64,000 nt of DNA, taken from positions 1-64,000 of the forward strand of contig CANRLF010000008.1 of assembly GCA_947631395.1 (NCBI GenBank), read 5' to 3'. Below are positions 1 to 8,400 of the stretch, one piece after another. The position numbers and the translations under genes were made by a program. Source of the DNA: an uncultured Oscillospiraceae bacterium. GTDB lineage: Bacteria; Bacillota; Clostridia; Oscillospirales; Oscillospiraceae. Position 1 is the first letter of the stretch. Each line of letters starts with the position of its first letter. The notes beneath the pieces were generated by a model, which saw only the letters and a list, made by a program, of their open reading frames with translations, searched no databases and was not told the origin of the DNA.

Positions 1-21
1 CGCAAAATTCGGAGAAAATTG

Positions 22-74
22 CCCGCACGTTCCCCTTGTCGGAAAAAGCCCGTCAGGGCTTTTTCGACAGTCTC
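22..74. repeat. Dispersed hairpin repeat, element A, copy 1
   Basis: A 53-base stretch that recurs almost unchanged at 14851-14903. Its core is a near-perfect hairpin: an arm with AAAAAGCCC, loop GTCA, and an arm with GGGCTTTTT, with GTCG/CGAC extending the stem and one bulged base. It lies just beyond the 3' end of proS. It could act as a transcription terminator or be a small dispersed palindromic element; both copies sit at gene ends. Confidence 0.7.
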
Positions 75-76
75 AA

Positions 77-100
77 ATGGCCCGCCTCCCGGCGGGCCAT
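77..100. terminator. GC-rich hairpin downstream of proS
   Basis: Perfect 10-bp inverted repeat (ATGGCCCGCC, loop of 4, GGCGGGCCAT) beyond the proS stop codon. It is the likely 3' hairpin for proS read leftward, though the T-run after it on the minus strand is short. Confidence 0.5.
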
Positions 101-151
101 TCAATTTACCTAAAAAGCGTAAAACACCCGTCGCGCCACGCGCTTACGCCA

Positions 152-1585
152 TCAATACGCGACTCCCCAGATCACCATGTGCTTGGCGGGCTTTCCGCAG
201 ACGGGGCACACATCGCCGATGTGGTGCTGTTCGAAGGGGATGCACCGGCTGGTGACTCCGGCCTCCTCCTTCATTTTGACCTCGCACTCCTCGTCGCCGC
301 ACCACATCATTCTGGCAAAGCCGCCCTTTCGGCAGCCCTCCCGGACCTCCTCCACGCTGTGTGCGTCAAAGGTGTTGTCCTGAAGGTTCTTGAGGGCCCT
401 GGCGTAGAGCTCCTTCTGCACCTCGTCAAGTACGCTCTTCACGCTGTCGGCTATGTTCTCAAGTGAGAGCGTCAGCTTCTCGCCGCCGGTGCGCTTTGCC
501 GCCACGCAGACGCCGTTTTCGATGTCCCTGGGCCCCAGCTCCAGCCTCACGGGCACGCCCTTCATCTCGTACTGGGCGGCCTTCCAGCCCATGGACTGGT
601 CGGAAAGGTCGATGCTTGCCCGGATGCCCGCGTTTTTAAGCGTCTCAAGGAGCTTCTCGGATGCCTCCTGTACGCCCTCCTTGTGCATCGCCACGGGCAC
701 CACGATCACCTGGATAGGCGCTATTTTCGGCGGGAGCACAAGGCCGGAGTTGTCGCCGTGGGTCATTATTATGCCGCCGATCATGCGGGTGGATACGCCC
801 CAGCTGGTCTGATAGGGGTGGTGGAGCTGGTTGTCCTTGCCCGTGAAGGTGATGTCAAAGGCTTTCGCGAAGCCGTCCCCGAAATAGTGGCTGGTGCCGC
901 CCTGAAGGGCCTTGTGGTCGTGCATCATGCACTCCACGGTGTATGTCTCCTCCGCGCCGTTGAACTTCTCCTTGTCGGTCTTGCGGCCACGGATGACGGG
1001 CATAGCCAGGGTGTTCTCCATGAAATCGGCGTAGACATTCAGCATCCGCTGAGTCTCGGCCCGGGCCTCCTCCTCACTTTCGTGCATGGTGTGGCCCTCC
1101 TGCCAGAGAAACTCCCGGTGCCGCAGGAACGGCCGACTGGTTTTCTCCCAGCGAAGTACACTGCACCACTGGTTATACAGCTTCGGAAGGTCCCTCCAGG
1201 AGTGGATCACGTTTTTATAATGCTCGCAGAAAAGCGTCTCGCTGGTGGGCCGTATGCAGTAGCGTTCCTCTAACTTGTCCGAGCCCCCCATGGTGACCCA
1301 GGCGCACTCCGGGGCGAAGCCCTCCACATGGTCCTTCTCCTTCTGGAGGAGGCTTTCGGGTATGAGCATGGGCAGGTACACGTTCTCGTGCCCCAGCGCC
1401 TTGAACTCGGCGTCCAGAATGTGCTGGATATTCTCCCATATGGCGTAGCCGTAGGGCCGGTATATGAACATGCCCTTGATGGAGGAGTAGTCAATGAGCT
1501 CCGCCTTGGTGCACACGTCGGTGTACCACTGGGTGAAGTCCACGTCCATATCGGTTATCTGTTCTACTTTTTTATCCTTAGCCAT
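152..1585 (-). CDS. proS: Prolyl-tRNA synthetase, type 3 (archaeal/eukaryal-like)
   Basis: Charges tRNA-Pro with proline in the cytosol. The 477-aa protein has the short type-3 layout without the editing insertion of the bacterial form. Class II signatures are visible: RPFLRHREFLWQEGH (motif 2 region) and GVSTRMIGGIIMTHGD toward motif 3. The C-terminal domain has a cysteine-rich, zinc-type region ending CPVCGKPAKHM and finishes in the family-typical -AY. An in-frame ATG at 1603 exists, but the ATG at 1585 has GGGAGA five bases upstream and gives the usual MAKDKKVEQITDM start. It is transcribed alone, with a promoter at 1620-1648. Confidence 0.96.
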   Translation of the reverse strand: MAKDKKVEQITDMDVDFTQWYTDVCTKAELIDYSSIKGMFIYRPYGYAIWENIQHILDAEFKALGHENVYLPMLIPESLLQKEKDHVEGFAPECAWVTMGGSDKLEERYCIRPTSETLFCEHYKNVIHSWRDLPKLYNQWCSVLRWEKTSRPFLRHREFLWQEGHTMHESEEEARAETQRMLNVYADFMENTLAMPVIRGRKTDKEKFNGAEETYTVECMMHDHKALQGGTSHYFGDGFAKAFDITFTGKDNQLHHPYQTSWGVSTRMIGGIIMTHGDNSGLVLPPKIAPIQVIVVPVAMHKEGVQEASEKLLETLKNAGIRASIDLSDQSMGWKAAQYEMKGVPVRLELGPRDIENGVCVAAKRTGGEKLTLSLENIADSVKSVLDEVQKELYARALKNLQDNTFDAHSVEEVREGCRKGGFARMMWCGDEECEVKMKEEAGVTSRCIPFEQHHIGDVCPVCGKPAKHMVIWGVAY

Positions 1586-1619
1586 AAAATTCTCCCGCTT
1601 CATATGATATAGTCCCTAT

Positions 1620-1648
1620 ATTTTATTATCAAAGCGCCGCCTTGTCAA
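1620..1648 (-). promoter_or_regulatory. Promoter for proS
   Basis: On the minus strand TTGACA (1648-1643) and TAAAAT (1625-1620) are separated by 17 bases, a consensus-like housekeeping promoter directly upstream of proS. Confidence 0.7.
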
Positions 1649-1693
1649 GAAAAAGCGTCGCTTATTGCCTTAAATTCAAGTATATTACCCGTC

Positions 1694-1722
1694 TTGCCTA
1701 ATGCCCCGCCACGTGCTACAAT
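1694..1722 (+). promoter_or_regulatory. Promoter for trmO
   Basis: TTGCCT (1694-1699) and TACAAT (1717-1722) with a 17-base spacer, ending 17 bases before the trmO ATG. It is divergent from the proS promoter. Confidence 0.6.
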
Positions 1723-1739
1723 AAAACCGAGGTGAGACT

Positions 1740-2435
1740 ATGGAGCTTTCAGTCATAGCCAGGGTCCGGAACGATTTTACCGCCAAATTCGGCATACCGC
1801 GGCAGAGCGGCCTTGCGGAAAAGGTGGAGTCGAGAGTTGTGCTGGAGCCGGAGTATAAAAATCCCGACGCCCTTCGCGGGCTGGAGGGCTTTTCCCACAT
1901 CTGGCTCATCTGGGGCTTTGACCGGGCGAAAAGGGACGGCTGGTCCCCGACGGTCCGGCCGCCCAGGCTCGGCGGCAACGAGCGTATGGGCGTATTCGCT
2001 ACCCGGTCGCCCTTTCGGCCCAACTCCCTGGGACTGTCCTGCGTCCGTCTGCTGGCCGTGGACCGGGAGCGGTGCGAGCTTCTGATCTCCGGTGCGGACA
2101 TGGCCGATATGACCCCCGTCTATGACATAAAGCCCTATATAAAATACGCCGACTCAAAGTCAGACGCCCTCGGCGGCTGGACCGACAGCGTCCCGGAGAG
2201 GGGAGTGGAGGTGGTTTTTCCGAGGGAGCTTTTGGACGTACTCCCGGCCCCCAAGCGCCAGGCCGCGGTGGAGATCCTCAGCATGGACCCCCGGCCCACC
2301 TATCAGGACGACCCGGAGCGGGTCTACGGCATGGAATACGGCGGCTTTGATATTCGATTTACCGTAAAAAACGGGACCTTGGAGGTCCGCGAGGTTTTGG
2401 AAAAAGGCGGAGAAAATGGGCACAAATTGACCTAA
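1740..2435 (+). CDS. trmO: tRNA (N6-threonylcarbamoyladenosine-37-N6)-methyltransferase
   Basis: SAM-dependent methylation of t6A37 in tRNAs. At 231 aa it matches the TrmO/YaeB/VirR family. The conserved blocks are present: ARVRNDFTAKFGIPRQSGL near the N-terminus, LEGFSHIWLIWGFD, ATRSPFRPNSLGLS (substrate/SAM-site loop) and DIKPYIKYADS. The start is ATG 1740 with GAGGTGA five to eleven bases upstream. It stands alone between divergent proS and prs. Confidence 0.93.
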   Translation: MELSVIARVRNDFTAKFGIPRQSGLAEKVESRVVLEPEYKNPDALRGLEGFSHIWLIWGFDRAKRDGWSPTVRPPRLGGNERMGVFATRSPFRPNSLGLSCVRLLAVDRERCELLISGADMADMTPVYDIKPYIKYADSKSDALGGWTDSVPERGVEVVFPRELLDVLPAPKRQAAVEILSMDPRPTYQDDPERVYGMEYGGFDIRFTVKNGTLEVREVLEKGGENGHKLT

Positions 2436-2525
2436 AAAAACCGCAAACTTTAGTGTATTTTTGTGCCCACAATCAGCGGGATATATGTTATGATGGAAAC
2501 ACCAAAATAATTGGAGGAAAAACCG

Positions 2526-3485
2526 ATGATCTCACACGGCAAGGATATCAAGATTTTTTCCGGCAATTCAAACAGGACCCTGGCAGAGGCCATCTGCCGC
2601 GACATGGGCACGCGCCTGGGGGATATGACCGTCTCCCACTTCTCCGACGGAGAGGTTTCACTGTCCCTTTATGAGACGGTGCGCGGGTCCGATGTTTTTC
2701 TTGTCCAGTCCACCTGCGCCCCAGTCAACGATAACCTCATGGAGCTTCTGGTTATGATCGACGCCTGCCGCCGCGCCAGCGCCGGCCGCATAACCGCCGT
2801 TATGCCCTACTTCGGTTACGCCCGTCAGGACCGGAAGGCCAAGAGCCACGACCCCATCAGCGCCAAGCTTGTCGCCAACCTCATCACCTCCGCCGGAGCG
2901 GACCGGGTCCTGACCATGGACCTCCACGCCCCCCAGATCCAGGGCTTCTTTGACATTCCCGTGGACAACCTGGCCGGAGCGCCTATCTTTGCCGATTATT
3001 ATTCCAGAAAGTTCGGGGAGGGCAACCCCGGCGTCATGGTTGTGTCCCCCGACGTGGGCAGCGTGGCCCGTGCCCGCAACTTCGCCCACCGTCTGGGCCT
3101 CAATCTGGCCATCGTGGACAAGCGCCGCGAGCGGGCCAACCAGTCCGAGGTTATGAACATCATCGGCCAGGTCAAGGACATGGACGTCATACTCTTTGAC
3201 GACATGGTGGACACCGCCGGCTCCCTTTGCGGCGCGGCCAAGGCCCTGGTCGAGATCGGCGGAGCGAAAAACGTCTACGCCTGCGCCTCCCACGCGGTCC
3301 TGTCCGGCCCCGCCATCCAGCGCATCAACGAAAGCTGCATCCACGAGCTGGTGCTCCTTGACTCCATCCCCGAGATCGAGTCCAAAAAGTGCGACAAGAT
3401 AAAGTTCCTCTCCATCGCCCCCATGTTTGCCGAGGCCATCGACAGGGTGTATGAGGAGGTCTCCATGTCCACCCTCTATAAATAA
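2526..3485 (+). CDS. prs: Ribose-phosphate pyrophosphokinase
   Basis: Makes PRPP from ribose 5-phosphate and ATP for nucleotide, His and Trp synthesis. The 319-aa protein shows FSGNSNRTLAEAI, the flexible-loop/ATP region YFGYARQDRKAKSHDPISAK, DLHAPQIQGFFDIPVDNL and a PRPP-binding loop read as ILFDDMVDTAGSL. The track-style TTG start at 2511 overlaps the Shine-Dalgarno; ATG 2526 with GGAGG at 2513-2517 is preferred. It is followed one base later by pth, so the two are probably co-transcribed. Confidence 0.95.
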   Translation: MISHGKDIKIFSGNSNRTLAEAICRDMGTRLGDMTVSHFSDGEVSLSLYETVRGSDVFLVQSTCAPVNDNLMELLVMIDACRRASAGRITAVMPYFGYARQDRKAKSHDPISAKLVANLITSAGADRVLTMDLHAPQIQGFFDIPVDNLAGAPIFADYYSRKFGEGNPGVMVVSPDVGSVARARNFAHRLGLNLAIVDKRRERANQSEVMNIIGQVKDMDVILFDDMVDTAGSLCGAAKALVEIGGAKNVYACASHAVLSGPAIQRINESCIHELVLLDSIPEIESKKCDKIKFLSIAPMFAEAIDRVYEEVSMSTLYK

Positions 3486-3486
3486 G

Positions 3487-4077
3487 ATGTTCTTCTCCAA
3501 AAAGACCTCCGGCGTCGACTGGATAGTTGTTTTCCTGGGAAATCCGGGACCGAAATACGAGATGACCCGGCACAACGCCGGGTTCCTCACGGCCGACGCC
3601 TTTGAAAAGGACCGCGGCGTCCGCATCGACCGGGCGAAATTCCACGCCCTCACAGCCACCTGCGACGTGGGCGGTGCGAAAACGCTCCTCGTGAAGCCCC
3701 AGACATTTATGAACCTCTCCGGCGACGCCGTCGGCGAGGCCATGCGCTTTTATAAAGTCCCCCTGGAGCGTGTGCTCGTCGTCTCGGACGACGTGCACCT
3801 GGACCTGGGCCGGATCCGCATCCGCCCCTCCGGCTCCGCGGGAGGCCATAACGGCCTTCGGGATATAATCGCCAAATGCGGCGGCGAGGACTTCCCCCGC
3901 ATCCGCGTAGGCGTCGGCCAGGTCCCCCCGGACTGGGACATGGTGGACTGGGTCCTCAGCGTATTCCGCAACGAGGACGCCGAAACCATCCTGTCCACCG
4001 CCGCCCGCGCCGCCAAGGCCGTCGAACACGTCATCCAAAACGGCGTCCCCAGCGCCATGAACAACTTCAACCACTAA
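3487..4077 (+). CDS. pth: Peptidyl-tRNA hydrolase
   Basis: Releases peptides from drop-off peptidyl-tRNA. The 196-aa protein carries FLGNPGPKYEMTRHNAGF, containing the catalytic His of the family and the GNPG turn, then KPQTFMNLSG, SDDVHLDLGRIRIRPSGSAG and GHNGLRDI. Start ATG 3487 is one base after the prs stop. In many Firmicutes mfd follows pth; here the accessory island follows instead. Confidence 0.95.
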   Translation: MFFSKKTSGVDWIVVFLGNPGPKYEMTRHNAGFLTADAFEKDRGVRIDRAKFHALTATCDVGGAKTLLVKPQTFMNLSGDAVGEAMRFYKVPLERVLVVSDDVHLDLGRIRIRPSGSAGGHNGLRDIIAKCGGEDFPRIRVGVGQVPPDWDMVDWVLSVFRNEDAETILSTAARAAKAVEHVIQNGVPSAMNNFNH

Positions 4078-4110
4078 AGCTCCCCTTCCCCCCCGAAGAG
4101 GAGCTTTTTC
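4076..4110 (+). terminator. Terminator after pth
   Basis: AAAGCTCC and GGAGCTTT form an 8-bp stem over a C-rich loop, followed by a T-run. It begins inside the pth stop codon. Confidence 0.7.
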
Positions 4111-4140
4111 CCATCCCACCCACAGACGCAACTCAAAATA

Positions 4141-4215
4141 CGCGGCCCACCCGGGCCGCGTCCTTTTTTGCCCTCTCCACCCGGGGGTGGGGAGGGGCAG
4201 GGGTGAGGTGTGAGA
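4141..4215. repeat. 75-base direct repeat, left copy (island boundary)
   Basis: Starts with a hairpin CGCGGCCC/GGGCCGCG followed by a T-run, so it can also terminate transcription, and continues into a GC-rich tail ending GGTGAGGTGTGAGA. The copy at 14905-14979 is also 75 bases and differs at 4 positions. The two copies bracket the AT-richer island. A partial relative of the tail lies near 53827. Confidence 0.85.
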
Positions 4216-4565
4216 GTAACAATTTTACCATAGCCCCCCATAACGCGCAAAAAGCCCCATTTGCCGAAGTTTATCCCAACTGTTGGCGGAGAACTAAAAT
4301 AAAGCTTTGCCCGAGAACGGTTGAGTATATGGTTAATTCAAAAATAAAAAAGGAAAATGTAATTTAGGCCGCTTTTTCACGCAATTTATACCTTTCTTCG
4401 AATAATTCCTGTAACGAAACAGTTCACCCAACACATTATATATTTGAGAGGTTTAGCTAACTCGAAAAGTTTAAATTCGGCAACTGACCTGACAAGTAAC
4501 AAATACATAATTTTAAATTATGCATTGGGCGTTATTTTGGATCAAGCTTTTGGAGGTGCCTTTTT
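4216..4565. other. AT-rich non-coding leader of the island
   Basis: About 350 bases with no supportable gene. Composition changes abruptly to AT-rich immediately after the 75-base repeat. Visible signals are the palindrome at 4506-4522 and a strong ribosome-binding site GGAGG at 4552-4556 for the next gene. No convincing -35/-10 pair could be fixed by eye. Confidence 0.6.
4506..4522. promoter_or_regulatory. 17-base palindrome, possible operator of the island operon
   Basis: CATAATTT-T-AAATTATG is a perfect inverted repeat with a one-base centre, 43 bases before the first island gene. Its position suits a repressor site over a promoter. AT-rich palindromes also arise by chance, so this is only a candidate. 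Confidence 0.35.
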
Positions 4566-5480
4566 ATGTTTCATTTGATTTCCGGTGAATTATTTCGCTG
4601 GCTCACCGTACAGCCGCTGGCAAAAGAAAGCTATATTACGGATTGGCTTCAGTTTATGCTGACAAAAAGCTCAGGCAGATTTAAATGCGTTACAAGACAA
4701 GCGAATGTGCTTGCGGATTCTCACATGGAGTGGTGGGTACTGACTACCGAAAAGGATGCCCTATGCGCTTATCGGTTTTTAGTGCAGGCAAAACGGTTGA
4801 TGACTAACACGAACGTCTTTCCTTCCATCGCGTACGAAACCGGAAATGGTTATCAAATTGATTTGCTGATCAAGGCAGCCGAAAGCAGATCAGCCATGCC
4901 ATTGTACTTATTCTATTCATGCTCCAGGCCAAGTCCGCAGATGCAGATACGAAATTTCCCATATATAAACAAGCGAATTGTGACTTGGTGCGAAAACTGC
5001 GAAAACGGCGCTTATCTTGCCACTGCCGAGAGCATAAGAGAGAAGTATATCAACAACATTATCCAGGAAATATCTGATACAGATATTCTGAATAACTCTC
5101 TTGGCTTATCAATGTGCGATCTTATATGGAGCAACAATCACACGCTGTTTGACAGCAAAAAAGGTTTGGCCAAGTCGCAACAGCGTCTCGATGGGAGCAG
5201 GCCCGCAAAGATATTGTCGGCGATCGATCAATTTTATGTTTCAAGCGAAACGAATGGAGATGACGCGGACAAGCGCGGAATCCGGCACAGCGGGGATACT
5301 ATCCCTGAATATCTTTACAAGCTGATAAATAACGAGGCCGATATGCAGAACAACTGGATTTCCGCAAAAGACGCCACGGAACTTGAGCCGATTTCATCCA
5401 TTATGATCTTCGATTGCAGAACCTCACCTAAGGTTGCCGGTCCCGGAGAGGAAATAGGCCCCAATAGCGATATAAAGTGA
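4566..5480 (+). CDS. Island protein 1, DUF6615-like, possible nuclease-fold protein
   Basis: The 304-aa protein is the first gene of the two-gene island operon and overlaps no other gene. It has no signal peptide or membrane segment. The N-terminal third contains E21, MEWW (E55) and FLVQAKRL (Q74, K76), followed by YQIDLLIKAAE and PLYLFYS. From memory this resembles the DUF6615 family. An acidic residue ahead of a QxK motif is also the layout of some PD-(D/E)xK nucleases, so a nuclease role is inferred, not shown. The C-terminal third looks less conserved. Start ATG 4566 has GGAGG nine bases upstream. The stop lies 14 bases before the next ATG, implying coupled translation. Confidence 0.7.
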   Translation: MFHLISGELFRWLTVQPLAKESYITDWLQFMLTKSSGRFKCVTRQANVLADSHMEWWVLTTEKDALCAYRFLVQAKRLMTNTNVFPSIAYETGNGYQIDLLIKAAESRSAMPLYLFYSCSRPSPQMQIRNFPYINKRIVTWCENCENGAYLATAESIREKYINNIIQEISDTDILNNSLGLSMCDLIWSNNHTLFDSKKGLAKSQQRLDGSRPAKILSAIDQFYVSSETNGDDADKRGIRHSGDTIPEYLYKLINNEADMQNNWISAKDATELEPISSIMIFDCRTSPKVAGPGEEIGPNSDIK

Positions 5481-5494
5481 AGGAGGAAACGCAA

Positions 5495-8400
5495 ATGAAA
5501 TTAAATGGTCTTGATAAACGCGACTGGCAGGCATTATACAAAACATCCCGTGGAGTTTCAAATTTCGAAGTCCAGGTTGAGTTGAGCGACGCGTCCAGCG
5601 AAGTGACTCAGCTTAGATACTTTTTCCCCTTTGCCAATCGCCTATATCGTGAAAAACGCATCAGTTCTGAGCAAAAGCTTACTTTGAATATTGCTTTTAA
5701 GGAGAAAAACAGGAAGGCCGACGGTGACGAGTATGGTCGGGTAGCTGCCTTTTTGTCCCAATGGGAACAGACCAAATATATTCAGATCAACGTGAACGGG
5801 AAGCCGCTCGTGACCTCCGGTTGGGAGAAAAGCCGTATCTTCCCGCTGTGTTCCATAGCGTCAAATTCGGACCCATATAAGAGCTATCAGGTTTTGAACA
5901 CCAGTCAATATTCAGGCCCGGAGGATGAGACACCGGATTATTTTAACATGGCGAATATGCTGATACACGCCGTAAAGAATGCGGAATACTCCGGAGAGCG
6001 GCAATCCAGATTAAATAATCCCACGAAAGATGCTCTTCGTAAGCAAGTAAACGACTACATAAATGCTCACTTGGACAGCATGACTGTGCTGGCCAAAATC
6101 GTATGGATGTATATCCTTTTGGAATTAATCAATGAAAAAGCACTGTACAGCGTGGATGACAACCCCCAGATCAATGATGCGTTGCTTAAGAAAAGTCGAA
6201 TAGACGCGATCACGTACGGAGAGGCGTTGTACCAACTTATCGAAAACGCGTGCCTGCACTCTCAGGGGCACCGGGCATGGTTTGGCATTCGTGTCCATCG
6301 GGCGGGACGCGAAACGACTATGTCCGATTTTCCTCAGGAGTCCAAAAACCGCATAGAGCTTTATGAGCGTTACAGGCCCTGTTTTACAAAAGCGAATAAG
6401 AACAGATCGTGGGCTGACCGAGACAATATCTTTAACCAAGATTACAGGTTTTACTTTGAATTTTATGTTCTTGACAGCGCAATGGGCGAGAACGGGCAAA
6501 TCGGGATGATTCGTCAATACAATGAACATGTCTTTTTAGAAGCCCTCAAATCGCCGGCCTCCGGGACTGCCCAATTCGACAGGGAAGAGATCATGCTTGA
6601 AGGATGTCTTTCGGATGAGGAATTGTCCGCGCGTCGGAAGTATGCCGGACAGTTGCACGACCTTTTTCATCTCCCGGTAAGAGAAACGCCTCTCAGCTCC
6701 CACATTGAGGACGTGACTGTTCATTACGGATTGCGCTTACTTCAGCATATTGTTAGCGTCAACAACGGGTACCTTATGGGGCGTACACCGGACGGTAACG
6801 GAAGGACACTTGTTTACAACAACGAAAATATGCTTTCATCCGACGGAGATGAATATGAACCGGAAGATTCGTATGTAACAGAGTGGAGCGCGATCATTCC
6901 GATAAGTGACAGTTGGCCCAGCTTACCTGACGTGAATGGAGCAGAAGCTGAACAGCTGAGCTATTTCGGCTCAAAGGTTCTCCCGCCCCGTAACCACCTG
7001 ATCTATGTTGACTATGAGACCCTTTTTGATGGAGTGACTTTTTCTGTTAAAATCGATGATATTATCACAATTCAAAAAAGGCTAAACGACTATTTGCGGT
7101 CACAGTGCGCGGGAGAACTGTCCGATGCGGTCGTCATGCTTAATTTGAATCAGCTCAGCTCCCCCGGAGTTGAGCTTCTGGCCAAGGCCCTGTTCAGGCA
7201 AATCGCATATGTCCAGTCTACTGAGGGAAATATCCCCCTGCGGATCGCTTTGCTATTTCCGGACATGGATACACTGCACGAATTTATACGTTGGTATTCC
7301 GTATTTTACATTGACGGGGTGCAACCGGATATGTCCAACGTGCAGATCGCGCTGTGTTCCAACGGGAGAGCGGACATCCCGTGTACACAGACTATTCTTT
7401 CCGGTAACATATTGTCAGACGCGCAAAGAAGCGCGATCCTTTTTGCGTATCAGCATTCGGAATACACGTTGGAGTACCTTCCGCTATTAAACTATCTTAC
7501 TTATAACAACACATCATCGTCTAAAGCAAGCGGCCACGTTGAGCTGTTCCCATTCGACCTGTTTCTACCTGCCAGCTTTCCCGCAAGCGCCGGAATAACC
7601 TCATTGGAAAACATTCCCTGGGGAGAAAATTGGTTTTATAAACGTATTTCTGCGGCGCTTGAAACTGACATGCAGTCAAGTGAATACGGTTGTATGATTC
7701 GCAATACGCACATCCGCCTTGGCTCCAAGCTTCACATGGGCCAATTTTGCGAAGCGGAGTTGCTTTTCCACAACATGGGCAACATCGCGTATTTCGCGTA
7801 TTTGATCGTCACTGAGCTTTTATACCGCGATTACAAGGTCAATAAGGATTTCCCCCTGCTGTTGCTGGGATACGAGAAGTATTCCTCTACGCTTCTGCTC
7901 CAGGTCAAGTTCTGGCTGGAGAACACGTTAGAGAAAACGAAGGTATATTCAGCAATAGTATACGACGGGACCAGTGACGGGGAGGTGTACTTTAAGCCTT
8001 ATTTCGACGCCTGCTCTGTATCCTACGCAGATTTTGCCAATGTTCAGGTTGTGACGGTCTTACCTGTGGGGACCACGCTTTCAACCGTATATAAGATGCA
8101 CAATCGCGCGAGCAAGTTTTTCCTGGAAAAACGGGAAGAGGCGGCGAGGGCATGTAAGGCCAAAAATGACGGCTCGCAACCGCAGGCGCTCCGAAGTGAA
8201 AGCGATTTGAGCGAATCTGTTCTCAATGCCCCTTCACGGAATTTTTGCCTCGTGCTTATCAATAAGGACCTGCTGAACTCAGACGGAAACCTGAGCGATA
8301 CTTCAGCGCGCTTCTGGGAGCGATTCAACAGCACAGATCACACCGTTGTTCCATGTGCGGAAAATTCGTCGCTGCTCGAATGCCGGGTGAAGTATCTTAT

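Noticed and set aside
1585-1603. Upstream ATG for proS
   Set aside because: The ribosome-binding site lies between it and the downstream ATG, and the family start matches 1585.
2658-3743. 361-aa minus-strand frame opposite prs/pth
   Set aside because: Antisense shadow with repetitive Gly/Val/His composition.
3876-4367. 163-aa frame running from pth into the island leader
   Set aside because: Out-of-frame shadow of pth extended by a stop-poor terminator and repeat region.
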